A stretch of 5,756 nt of DNA from JBDHZU01 sp039812085 (lineage in GTDB: Bacteria; Actinomycetota; Actinomycetes; S36-B12; UBA10799). Of this stretch, positions 1 through 5,756 are shown one piece after another. The stretch lies in assembly GCA_039812085.1 (NCBI GenBank), contig JBDHZU010000126.1:1-5756 (forward strand), read 5' to 3'. Each line of letters starts with the position of its first letter. Position 1 is the stretch's first letter. A program made the translations under genes and the position numbers. The notes under the pieces were generated by a model, which saw nothing but the letters and a program-made list of their open reading frames with translations, searched no databases and had not been told where the DNA came from.

Positions 1-797
1 TTGTCAGGGACAAGAACGGGACGGTTAAGCGACAAAGCGAGCAGCGCAACCCCGGAATTATGCAAGTGCTGATACGGCAGTACGACAACCGAACTCGCCG
101 TCACGATGTCAACCAGGTCAGCATCTGACTGGAACTGCAACCGAAGGTCGATTCGTTCGTCCGACCCGGCGGCAGCCCTCACCTCCGCCTCAATCTCAGG
201 CGTTCGGCAACCACCAGCCACGGTCAATCGCGCAGACGGCAAGGCCAACGACCGGAATGCTTCCAACAATTGCGGCACACCTTTGTATCCACGAATAAAT
301 CCGACGCTTGCCATGCTCTGTGGCTGCGCCGACTGCTGGGGAAAGTCTGCCGCCCATTGCTGGTAGTCCCCATGCAGAATCGTGATCGTCCGCTCTGGGC
401 GGGCAGTGACTGACTGATCGTTGATCCGAACGTATGCGTTGACTCGTTGGTCCAGCTTGCGCAAGAGCCGTTCATCGGCTGCCACCTGGGCCTCGTGCGG
501 AGCAAGGTTGTGAACCGTCCGAACCACGACGATCCGTTTACTGCGCAAGCGTTGTAACCACGCGGCAAACAGCAGGCGTTTTGCCGCTCGCCCCGACCGA
601 CTATTGGCAGACAGCAACACTTCCGGCCAATGCAGATGGACAACGTCGTACTGCCCTCGAAGTGCCGCCCCCCAAGAAAATGTGGTCACCTCACATTGCT
701 GTTGAAGGTGCGCAAGCAGCGTCGTGATGTAGGGGTTGGTTTGTGGACCAGGTGTACGGAACGACTCCAACACGCGTAACCGAGCGGGTTGATTCAC
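1..797 (-). CDS. Glycosyltransferase, GT-B fold (GT4/GT1-like), partial, C-terminus beyond the window
   Basis: Cytoplasmic sugar transferase, probably adding a sugar to the lipid-linked repeat unit of an exopolysaccharide; donor and acceptor cannot be read from the sequence. 265 codons are present and the frame is open to the left edge. The N-terminal half has a Rossmann-like start (RVLESF, residues 8-13), then DVVHLHWPE (51-59) and RTVHNLAPHE (93-102), a pattern typical of bacterial GT-B exopolysaccharide transferases. HGDY (142-145) and SVGFIRGYKG (164-173) mark the interdomain and donor half, followed by VVVLPY (237-242) and NSG (247-249), the usual nucleotide-sugar region. The chosen GTG start overlaps the upstream TGA as GTGA, suggesting translational coupling; no good Shine-Dalgarno is seen. 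Another in-frame GTG lies at 806. A family length of about 330-400 residues would put the end outside the window. The glycosyltransferase call is firm; the specificity is unknown. Confidence 0.88.
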   Translation of the reverse strand, partial: MNQPARLRVLESFRTPGPQTNPYITTLLAHLQQQCEVTTFSWGAALRGQYDVVHLHWPEVLLSANSRSGRAAKRLLFAAWLQRLRSKRIVVVRTVHNLAPHEAQVAADERLLRKLDQRVNAYVRINDQSVTARPERTITILHGDYQQWAADFPQQSAQPQSMASVGFIRGYKGVPQLLEAFRSLALPSARLTVAGGCRTPEIEAEVRAAAGSDERIDLRLQFQSDADLVDIVTASSVVVLPYQHLHNSGVALLALSLNRPVLVPD

Positions 798-2119
798 CGT
801 GTCCACTGCCCAGCCGTCGTTCGCTGCCCAGCCGCTTGGGTGTGAGAGCGCGTAACCCGACTCACCACGCTTGCCGCGGGAAGTAGCAGTCCCACCGCAA
901 AGACCACATCAATGAGGTTCTTATGAATGGGACCAAAGAGCAGATCCCAAGCGGCCAGCAATCCAAAAAGGCACAGCAGTCCACTGGCTTGCCGGTGACG
1001 GATCCGGTCGACCAAACACACGATGACCAGCCCTAAGAGAAATATCCCGAGCAGCAACCCGCCGATCCCGAAGCTCGCCCAAAGATCGGCAATCACGGAG
1101 TGCAGCTTGATGTGGTCACCGAACATGTAGTGGTCGACGTATCCGTTGTTGACATCGGTCCCAATCGCGCTCATGCCTGCCTTCGCTGCGTTGATGTCAC
1201 CCTCGTTCGGCAAGGTCCCCAAACCAAAACCTTGCGGCTGCCTGATCATCAACTGAATGGTGCCCGCCCATTCCGGACGCCCACCCACCAGCAAGGAACC
1301 GCTCTGGTTGATCTGCTGCTGGGTTCGTTCTTGGACTTCCTGACCGAGATACCCAGACGTGAGCACGCTTGATGCGGCCACATAAAGGGCAACACCACCC
1401 ACAAGCAATGCCAGCAACGCTGAGGCCCGACTCGCTCGACGACTGGCATTAGCTGGTCGCGCTTGCCACATCACCAACACGGCAGACAACACGCAGAAAC
1501 CAGAGAAGCTCCGGGAGTCCATTGCGATTGAAATGACCGCGACGATTCCGAGAACGACCACGGTCGGTGTCGCCCGACGAGTAACCGATGCACATGCCAA
1601 CAACAGAATCGTGATCGGAACGCTGAGCTGGAACTTCCAGATATTTGCCGAACCAGGTATGGAAAGAATCGCATCGCACAAGTAGCCAGCGCCGAACCAT
1701 AGGGCGACCGTGGCCGTCGGCATCAGAGTGCGCGCCCACAAGATGAGTCCCACTGCACCGAATCCGGTGAGGAACAGGATCAGTAACTCCGTGGCGAGCT
1801 TGGTGTTACTCGACCGCTCAGTAACGAATAACGGGGTAAGCAGACCAGATGCCAGCGCAATCAAGACGAGGGAATACAACCGTCCCGTCCACCGGAATCG
1901 CGACAAGGCAAATACCCAGACAGGCGCCAAGACAAGCACGGCAAGGGTGGCCGTCGTGGCCCCTGACCTGATCGGGAGGTTGAGTCCAACCGCGAACAAG
2001 CTGACAGCAGCAACGCCGACGGACAGTAGGCGCTCATTACCGACCTCTGGTTCGCTGAGAACCGCATCGAAGTTGACATCGATCTGCGATGCCGCGGGCG
2101 CAGTCACTGCGGTCGACAT
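794..2119 (-). CDS. O-antigen ligase/polymerase-like membrane protein (Wzy/WaaL superfamily)
   Basis: Integral membrane protein of 441 residues, probably the polymerase that joins lipid-linked repeat units on the outer face of the membrane. About eleven to twelve hydrophobic segments are visible, between residues 31 and 250 and again between 342 and 417. They are split by one long polar loop (about 251-340), the layout of this superfamily. The loop carries GGRPEW (279-284), PQGFGLG (295-301) and a His-Ser pair (340-341) leading into the next helix, as in O-antigen ligase-like domains. Start choice: the ATG at 2119 has AAGG six bases upstream, whereas an in-frame TTG at 2125 that overlaps the kinase stop has no usable spacing. 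The gene follows the co-polymerase gene by 2 nt and overlaps the glycosyltransferase gene, so the three are almost certainly co-transcribed. Polymerase and ligase cannot be told apart by sequence; the Wzz neighbour favours polymerase. Confidence 0.85.
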   Translation of the reverse strand: MSTAVTAPAASQIDVNFDAVLSEPEVGNERLLSVGVAAVSLFAVGLNLPIRSGATTATLAVLVLAPVWVFALSRFRWTGRLYSLVLIALASGLLTPLFVTERSSNTKLATELLILFLTGFGAVGLILWARTLMPTATVALWFGAGYLCDAILSIPGSANIWKFQLSVPITILLLACASVTRRATPTVVVLGIVAVISIAMDSRSFSGFCVLSAVLVMWQARPANASRRASRASALLALLVGGVALYVAASSVLTSGYLGQEVQERTQQQINQSGSLLVGGRPEWAGTIQLMIRQPQGFGLGTLPNEGDINAAKAGMSAIGTDVNNGYVDHYMFGDHIKLHSVIADLWASFGIGGLLLGIFLLGLVIVCLVDRIRHRQASGLLCLFGLLAAWDLLFGPIHKNLIDVVFAVGLLLPAASVVSRVTRSHTQAAGQRTTAGQWTR

Positions 2120-2121
2120 GA

Positions 2122-3492
2122 TCAACCTTGAGCTTCGGTCGTTGCCTCCGGCAGCACGTCATAACTGCCATAGGCCCGGCCTTCTGCGACCTTGACCTCA
2201 TTGAGGACGATGCCCAATGGGGTAGCGCCGGCCAGTTCTAACGTGCGCAGTGACTGCTGCACATCACTACGGCGACTTGAGCGAGCGTTCACCACCAGCA
2301 GACAACCGGATGTTTCCTGGCCAAGGATGGCCGCATCACTCACGGGCAATAGTGGTGGCGCATCGATGATCACTAGGTCGTAACGGTCGCGTAGTTCTGC
2401 GAGCAGGTCGGTCATCAATTCCGAGGCCAAAAGCATTGGCGGGTTGGGTGGAACGCCGCCAGCAGTAATCACTGACAACCGATCTCTTTGCCACGGTTGA
2501 ACGACGTCATCCAACGTGGCCTTACCCGCAAGCAGAGTGGATAGTCCGACAGACCCGTCAAGCCCGGTTGCCTCAGCCAAGGTTGGCCGTCGTAGATCGG
2601 CGTCGATCAAGACCACACGCAAGTTGGTCGACAAGGCAAGCGCCAGACTCAACGAGGTCGAGGTCTTTCCTTCTTCTGCCAGCGATGACGTCACGACCAG
2701 CGACTTCACTCGCCGCTTCACGTTGACGTAGTCGAAGTTCGTTGCCAGCGCGGAGACCGCTTCTGCTCGTGGACCGTGAGTGGCTTGACTCAATTCCACT
2801 CGGTCACGAGTCGGCGCACCTGGTAGCTGACCAATAACCGGAACATCAGTGATCTCAGCTACTCGTTCAACTGTGTTGACCCGGCTGCTCAGTAAGGCCC
2901 GGATGAGCGACCAAATAACACCCACCACCAGGCCACCAAACAGACCGAGCGCAATGTTCATCTTCTTCTGAGGACTGAACGGAAAAGGCGGCGGCGTAGC
3001 AGGTGAAACAGTAGTGGCCTTCACGGTGACAGCAGAGTTCGAGCTAGAGGTCGCACTGGGAGACATCGCCGACACCGTCTTAGACAGTTGCGCGCCAATC
3101 CCGTTGGCGATTTGAGCCGCTTGATTTGGCGCAGTATCCACCACGCTGATCTGCAGCAAAACCGTGTCCAAAGGAACAGTCGTCGACACCTGCTTGGCCA
3201 ACGCCACCGGAGTCGTATCTAACTTCAAATCTTTAATAACCGGTTCCAACACAACGGGCTGAGTAGCCAGCAGAGCGAACGACTGGACCTGGTTCTGCGC
3301 ATAGGTCGATCCCTGCAGCAATTGCTGAGTCGAATCGCCACCAGAGATATAGAAGAAGAGGTTCGTACTCGACTTGTAGAGCGGGGTCGCGGCGAACGAC
3401 AGGACGGCGGCAATGATTGCGCCGATCAACGCGCATCCTGCGATCAGTTTCCAGGAGGAACGAAGAATTGACAGGTACTTCGAGACCGTCAT
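2122..3492 (-). CDS. Polysaccharide co-polymerase fused to BY-kinase (Wzz domain + CpsD/CapB-like tyrosine kinase)
   Basis: Inner-membrane chain-length regulator and autophosphorylating tyrosine kinase of 456 residues. The Wzz part has a first membrane helix at about 14-35, an external segment of about 140 residues, a Ser/Thr-rich stretch (141-163), a proline-rich PATPPPFPFSP (164-174) and a second helix at about 178-199. The cytoplasmic kinase carries Walker A with EEGKTS (273-278, Lys276), Walker A' VVLIDADLRRP (293-303) and Walker B LVIIDAPP (373-380, Asp377). The C-terminus has only two tyrosines (441 and 444), a sparse version of the usual Tyr cluster. The helix before Walker A reads EAVSALATNF (244-253), so both arginines of the EX2RX2R oligomerisation motif of BY-kinases are absent. 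The ATG start is supported by GGGAG eight bases upstream. Family and role are secure; whether it is a fully active kinase is open. Confidence 0.95.
   Translation of the reverse strand: MTVSKYLSILRSSWKLIAGCALIGAIIAAVLSFAATPLYKSSTNLFFYISGGDSTQQLLQGSTYAQNQVQSFALLATQPVVLEPVIKDLKLDTTPVALAKQVSTTVPLDTVLLQISVVDTAPNQAAQIANGIGAQLSKTVSAMSPSATSSSNSAVTVKATTVSPATPPPFPFSPQKKMNIALGLFGGLVVGVIWSLIRALLSSRVNTVERVAEITDVPVIGQLPGAPTRDRVELSQATHGPRAEAVSALATNFDYVNVKRRVKSLVVTSSLAEEGKTSTSLSLALALSTNLRVVLIDADLRRPTLAEATGLDGSVGLSTLLAGKATLDDVVQPWQRDRLSVITAGGVPPNPPMLLASELMTDLLAELRDRYDLVIIDAPPLLPVSDAAILGQETSGCLLVVNARSSRRSDVQQSLRTLELAGATPLGIVLNEVKVAEGRAYGSYDVLPEATTEAQG
2126..2129 (-). promoter_or_regulatory. Ribosome-binding site inside the kinase gene's 3' end, serving the polymerase gene
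   Basis: AAGG on the minus strand, six bases before the ATG at 2119. It lies within the last codons of the kinase gene and favours ATG 2119 over TTG 2125 as the polymerase start. Confidence 0.55.
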
Positions 3493-3591
3493 TTCACCTG
3501 CTCCCTTAACCGGTGTCCGCAGCCGTCAGTGCAGCAACTCTACGCAGATCATCAACAGATCGCCTGTTCGTCGCAGCGCAGATAATCATGG
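3493..3591 (-). other. 99-nt gap between deacetylase and Wzz/BY-kinase genes
   Basis: It is the only sizeable gap inside the operon. It contains the kinase ribosome-binding site, an inverted repeat AACAG-ATCGC-CTGTT (3554-3568) and two near-identical 11-mers, CGCAGATCATC (3543-3553) and CGCAGATAATC (3577-3587), flanking it. No T-run terminator and no convincing promoter were found, so read-through from the deacetylase is likely. Confidence 0.45.
3501..3505 (-). promoter_or_regulatory. Ribosome-binding site of the Wzz/BY-kinase gene
   Basis: GGGAG on the minus strand with an eight-base spacer to the ATG at 3492. It is among the best sites in this operon and is consistent with independent translation initiation after the 99-nt gap. 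Confidence 0.75.
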
Positions 3592-4320
3592 CTACTTCAC
3601 ACGACTCAGTCGTCTCACCGGTGCCGCATCATCGATCAGTTGCGAGACCGTCACGGACCTCAGCCCCTTCTGGCTAGCAATCGAATGAATGAGCTGCGCG
3701 ACCTGCTTGCGATCAACCTCCGGCTCAACCGCATCCGGCGTTCCATCTAAGGCATCAGGAAAACAGTCGTGCGCCAACATGACGGCACCTTGCCGGAGTT
3801 CTCCTTCGATCTTTTGCCGACGACTATCACCATCGACTGACTTCCAATCCCATGCGCTAGCCGACCACAGCACCGGGTCAAGACCTGCAGCGTGGATGTC
3901 TCGCCAGGTCGACAGTGTGGCCGCGCCGTAGGGCGGCCGGAACCATTTCACATCCTTGCCAATGAGATCGGACAGCTCACTGCGTCCGTCATGCAAGACA
4001 GTCTGGACTTCCTTTCGCGGCAAGGCCGTCAGACGACGATGGTCCATACCGTGCAGTCCAATTTCGTGACCTTCGGCCAGCACCTCTCGCAGTAGCTGGG
4101 GGTTTCTGCGAACCCGCGACAGCAGCACAAAGAAGGTGGCATGCGAGTGAGCTGTTCGAAGTTCATCCAGCACAGCCAAAGTGTCAACCGGATGCGGCCC
4201 ATCATCGTAGGTGAGCGCAAAGACTGCGTTCGACGTAGGCACAGAAACGATGGGCGCGTACGAGCCAGCCAACCGGTCAACAGTTCGTCGGGCGCCAGCG
4301 ATGAGTGAGGACTTTGCCAC
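3592..4320 (-). CDS. Polysaccharide deacetylase (NodB homology domain, carbohydrate esterase 4 family)
   Basis: Metal-dependent deacetylase of N-acetylated sugars, 242 residues from the chosen start. All five NodB motifs are present: TYDDGP (37-42; Asp39 catalytic base, Asp40 metal ligand), HGMDH (90-94; His90 and His94 metal ligands), RPPYG (128-132), the Trp-Asp-Trp region (156-158) and LAHD (182-185; His184). Start choice: the GTG at 4320 has AAAGGA nine bases upstream. Longer in-frame ATG starts at 4407 and 4359 lack a Shine-Dalgarno, and the extra codons include several that are rare in this window (AGG, ACA, GTA, GGA). With any of these starts no signal peptide or membrane helix is evident, so the enzyme may act in the cytoplasm on a lipid-linked or nucleotide-linked sugar. 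It is the first gene of the EPS operon. The family call is firm; substrate and exact start are inferred. Confidence 0.92.
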   Translation of the reverse strand: MAKSSLIAGARRTVDRLAGSYAPIVSVPTSNAVFALTYDDGPHPVDTLAVLDELRTAHSHATFFVLLSRVRRNPQLLREVLAEGHEIGLHGMDHRRLTALPRKEVQTVLHDGRSELSDLIGKDVKWFRPPYGAATLSTWRDIHAAGLDPVLWSASAWDWKSVDGDSRRQKIEGELRQGAVMLAHDCFPDALDGTPDAVEPEVDRKQVAQLIHSIASQKGLRSVTVSQLIDDAAPVRRLSRVK

Positions 4321-4329
4321 TTGGTCCAA

Positions 4330-4335
4330 TCCTTT
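4330..4335 (-). promoter_or_regulatory. Ribosome-binding site that decides the deacetylase start
   Basis: AAAGGA on the minus strand lies nine bases before the GTG at 4320. The upstream in-frame ATGs at 4407 and 4359 have no comparable site, so this is the main reason for the shorter start. Confidence 0.6.
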
Positions 4336-4431
4336 ACTTACTTGTCCAACTGTCCTCATCCGTACTGGCCGGAATTGCCAGCCGCCCTCGGTGACGTGAC
4401 ACCACATCTTGAGCGTATTGCGCCAAATGAG

Positions 4432-4447
4432 GGGTGCGGTTGCACCC
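4432..4447. promoter_or_regulatory. Perfect inverted repeat, possible operator or 5' leader hairpin
   Basis: GGGTGC, four-base spacer GGTT, then GCACCC: six G+C-rich pairs with no mismatch. It would lie at about +5 to +20 of the transcript predicted from the minus-strand promoter, where a bound repressor could block transcription or an RNA hairpin could shape the 5' end. No run of T follows on either strand, so it is not an intrinsic terminator. Confidence 0.5.
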
Positions 4448-4457
4448 GTGTTCTGAC

Positions 4458-4487
4458 GTTCTACCCGAACGGACTACGAGGTATCAA
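4458..4487 (-). promoter_or_regulatory. Candidate sigma70-type promoter for the EPS operon
   Basis: Read on the minus strand, TTGATA (4487-4482, five of six to TTGACA) and TAGAAC (4463-4458, four of six to TATAAT) are separated by 18 nt. Transcription would begin near 4451, giving a leader of about 130 nt to the GTG at 4320. It is a consensus match found by eye and not proven. Confidence 0.45.
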
Positions 4488-4502
4488 GGGAGCGACGCGA
4501 TA

Positions 4503-4532
4503 GGACCGAGTTCCCCCTGAGACGTCTATAGC
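4503..4532 (+). promoter_or_regulatory. Weak candidate promoter region for the PKD-protein gene
   Basis: TATAGC (4527-4532) is a fair -10 box, but no good -35 lies at normal spacing. GGACC (4503-4507) followed 15 nt later by CGTCTA (4523-4528) loosely resembles an ECF sigma-factor promoter. The perfect palindrome AGACGTCT (4520-4527) overlaps both readings. The evidence is thin; some promoter must lie upstream of 4552, and this is the best patch seen. Confidence 0.2.
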
Positions 4533-4551
4533 ATCCCGCAGCTGGCGTTCT

Positions 4552-4556
4552 GGAGG
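4552..4556 (+). promoter_or_regulatory. Strong ribosome-binding site of the PKD-protein gene
   Basis: GGAGG with a five-base spacer to the ATG at 4562, close to the anti-Shine-Dalgarno consensus. It fixes the start and agrees with the signal peptide beginning there. Confidence 0.8.
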
Positions 4557-4561
4557 CTGAA

Positions 4562-5756
4562 ATGAACCCCCGTAATCGACGCATTGCATCAGCAACTGCA
4601 ATCGGTGGCCTGGCGACTGGTTGCTTGCTTGCTGCACCCACCATTGCATCGGCGCAAACCCAACCGAGTCCTTTGATCAAGGACTCCTTCTCACGCACCA
4701 TTGCTAGTGGAAGCGGATGGGGTTCCGCCGAGACCGGTGGCGACTACAGCGTCGGCGAAAAGCGGGATGTATCAACCAACGGCTCGGTTGGTGTGATGTC
4801 GCTGGCTTCAGCCGTTGCTCGTGAGGCGTTCATCTCCGCGCGCAGCACAGCTGACCTCACGACCCAGGCCACATTTGGCGTTAGTGCCCTGCCGACTGCC
4901 GGAAGCGTTTACGCCTCAGTCGAAAGCCGCCGCGCCTCTGACGGTTCTCGATACGAGACACGTTTGCGTGTCATGCCTGATAAGACCATCCGACTAAACC
5001 TCAGACACATCGCTTCCAACGGTAACGTCACAACACTGACCAACGACAGCATTCTTGATACTGCAATGACGGCAAGCACACGGATCGTCGTCAAGTTGCA
5101 GAACGAAGGTTCGACTCTGCGAGTCAAGGCCTGGCCATCAACGACAACTGAGCCTTCCGCTTGGACGCAGACGGCCACCTCAAATCTGCAGCCCAACGCC
5201 GGTGATGTCGGCATCTACGGTTACTTGGGTTCCGGTACGAACAGCTTGTCTCTCTACGTTGACGACTTCTCTGCCACGCCAGTACTTGGACCGAACGTTG
5301 CTCCGACCGCAAGCTTCACCAGCTCGGCCAATGACCTGACGCTCAATGTTGATGCCAGTGGATCAACAGACTCCGATGGCACTGTCTCGAAGTACGCCTG
5401 GAACTTTGGTGACGGTTCGACCGCCACGGGCAAGACGGCAAGCCATACCTACGCCAAGGGCGGAACATACTCCGTCGTGTTGACGGTCACCGATGATGAC
5501 GGCGCCACTGCAACGAAGACGTCGTCCGTCACTGTGGTGGCCCCCAACGTGTTGCCAAATGCCACCTTCACCACCAGCCAGAACGACCTCACCACCAGCG
5601 TTGATGCCAGCGGCTCGTCCGACTCTGATGGCACTATCACCGCTTACGCCTGGGACTTCGGTGACGGTTCCACTGGCACCGGCAAGACAGCAACCCATGC
5701 ATACAGCAAGGCCGGGACTTACACCGTCAAGCTGACCGTGACGGATGACCGTGCAG
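4562..5756 (+). CDS. Secreted PKD-domain protein with N-terminal beta-sandwich module, partial, C-terminus beyond the window
   Basis: Exported surface or matrix protein; 398 residues are present and the frame is open at the right edge. Residues 1-31 form a Sec signal peptide: positive start (NPRNRR), hydrophobic core, Ala-Ser-Ala before a likely cleavage at 31/32. Residues about 40-238, from DSFSRT to YVDDFSAT, form a beta-rich module of the kind seen at the front of actinobacterial PKD proteins, probably carbohydrate-related and similar in style to LamG/concanavalin-like sandwiches. Two tandem PKD domains follow (about 248-327 and 332 to the edge), each with YAW(N/D)FGDGS and a GTY-V-LTVTDD strand. 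No catalytic motif is visible; an enzyme domain, more PKD repeats or a cell-wall anchor may lie downstream. GGAGG five bases upstream supports the ATG. It is transcribed divergently from the EPS operon, which suggests but does not prove a role with that polymer. Confidence 0.9.
   Translation, partial: MNPRNRRIASATAIGGLATGCLLAAPTIASAQTQPSPLIKDSFSRTIASGSGWGSAETGGDYSVGEKRDVSTNGSVGVMSLASAVAREAFISARSTADLTTQATFGVSALPTAGSVYASVESRRASDGSRYETRLRVMPDKTIRLNLRHIASNGNVTTLTNDSILDTAMTASTRIVVKLQNEGSTLRVKAWPSTTTEPSAWTQTATSNLQPNAGDVGIYGYLGSGTNSLSLYVDDFSATPVLGPNVAPTASFTSSANDLTLNVDASGSTDSDGTVSKYAWNFGDGSTATGKTASHTYAKGGTYSVVLTVTDDDGATATKTSSVTVVAPNVLPNATFTTSQNDLTTSVDASGSSDSDGTITAYAWDFGDGSTGTGKTATHAYSKAGTYTVKLTVTDDRA
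5303..5756 (+). repeat. Tandem PKD-domain repeat, 84-codon unit
   Basis: Two copies of an 84-residue unit are in register: the first from 5303 to 5554, the second from 5555 and cut off at the edge. By hand alignment about 47 of the 67 shared residues are identical, and the core YAW-FGDGST is kept in both. This is a coding repeat typical of extracellular PKD proteins; further units may follow outside the window. Confidence 0.85.

Larger units (their letters stand above)
4321..4561. other. Divergent intergenic control region between EPS operon and PKD gene
   Basis: About 240 bases separate the two divergently oriented genes if the deacetylase starts at 4320. The region holds a minus-strand promoter candidate, a perfect inverted repeat, an imperfect dyad (4390-4403), and the ribosome-binding sites of both genes. 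No small ORF with a convincing start, RNA gene or terminator was recognised. If the deacetylase actually starts at 4407, the left third of this region is coding. Confidence 0.65.

Noticed and set aside
224..643. A 139-codon minus-strand ORF with an ATG
   Set aside because: It is out of frame with the glycosyltransferase, rich in Cys, Arg and Trp, and resembles no protein family; the other frame carries the family motifs.
1710..2195. A 161-codon plus-strand ORF opposite the polymerase and kinase genes
   Set aside because: It lies antisense across two well-supported genes, its composition is that of a shadow frame, and no ribosome-binding site or known motif is seen.
4432..4447. The inverted repeat as an intrinsic terminator
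   Set aside because: No T-rich tract follows on either strand, and it lies upstream of both genes.
4611..4636. Possible lipobox (Ala-Thr-Gly-Cys21) in the PKD protein signal peptide
   Set aside because: The -3 position is Ala, not Leu, Val or Ile, the hydrophobic core continues past the Cys, and a standard Ala-Ser-Ala cleavage site follows, so a type I signal peptide is more likely.
5363..5698. A 111-codon minus-strand ORF with repeated Gly-rich stretches
   Set aside because: Its internal repetition is the mirror of the PKD repeats on the plus strand; it is antisense to a strong coding frame.
1..5756. CRISPR array, tRNA or rRNA gene, insertion sequence, phage or toxin-antitoxin genes
   Set aside because: No regularly spaced direct repeats, no transposase or integrase motifs and no structured RNA were recognised on either strand; the PKD repeats are coding.

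Overview
This window looks like a chromosomal piece from an actinobacterium. The grounds are a moderately high G+C content, GTG starts, a Wzz-type co-polymerase fused to its tyrosine kinase in one polypeptide, and a secreted PKD protein with an N-terminal beta-sandwich module of a type I associate with actinobacterial surface proteins. The phylum is an inference from composition and protein style; no rRNA or other marker is present.

Positions 1-4320 hold four minus-strand genes that read as one exopolysaccharide (EPS) or capsule operon. In transcription order they are a NodB-family polysaccharide deacetylase (3592-4320), a Wzz/BY-kinase chain-length regulator (2122-3492), a multi-pass O-antigen ligase/polymerase-like membrane protein (794-2119), and a GT-B type glycosyltransferase (797 down to the window edge, C-terminus missing). 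The last three are packed tightly: 2 nt separate the kinase stop from the polymerase start, and the polymerase stop overlaps the glycosyltransferase start as GTGA. A 99-nt gap separates the deacetylase from the kinase gene.

Positions 4321-4561 are a divergent control region. On the minus strand there is a sigma70-like promoter (TTGATA, 18 nt, TAGAAC). A perfect 6-bp inverted repeat (GGGTGC-GGTT-GCACCC) lies just past its predicted start site, and an AAAGGA ribosome-binding site precedes a GTG start. On the plus strand a strong GGAGG site precedes the secreted protein gene.

Positions 4562-5756 are the 5' part of a plus-strand gene for an exported protein: signal peptide, a beta-sandwich module of about 200 residues, and at least two tandem PKD domains, running off the right edge.

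Together the minus-strand genes suggest Wzy-dependent polymer synthesis: a cytoplasmic glycosyltransferase builds the lipid-linked repeat unit, the membrane protein polymerises it, the Wzz/kinase controls chain length, and the deacetylase removes acetyl groups from amino sugars. The divergent PKD protein is a candidate matrix or surface partner of the polymer, but this rests on gene order alone. No flippase, initiating phosphoglycosyltransferase, RNA gene, mobile element or CRISPR array is visible. The families are familiar; the interest lies in details, chiefly the altered kinase oligomerisation motif, the unexported deacetylase and the divergent regulatory region.
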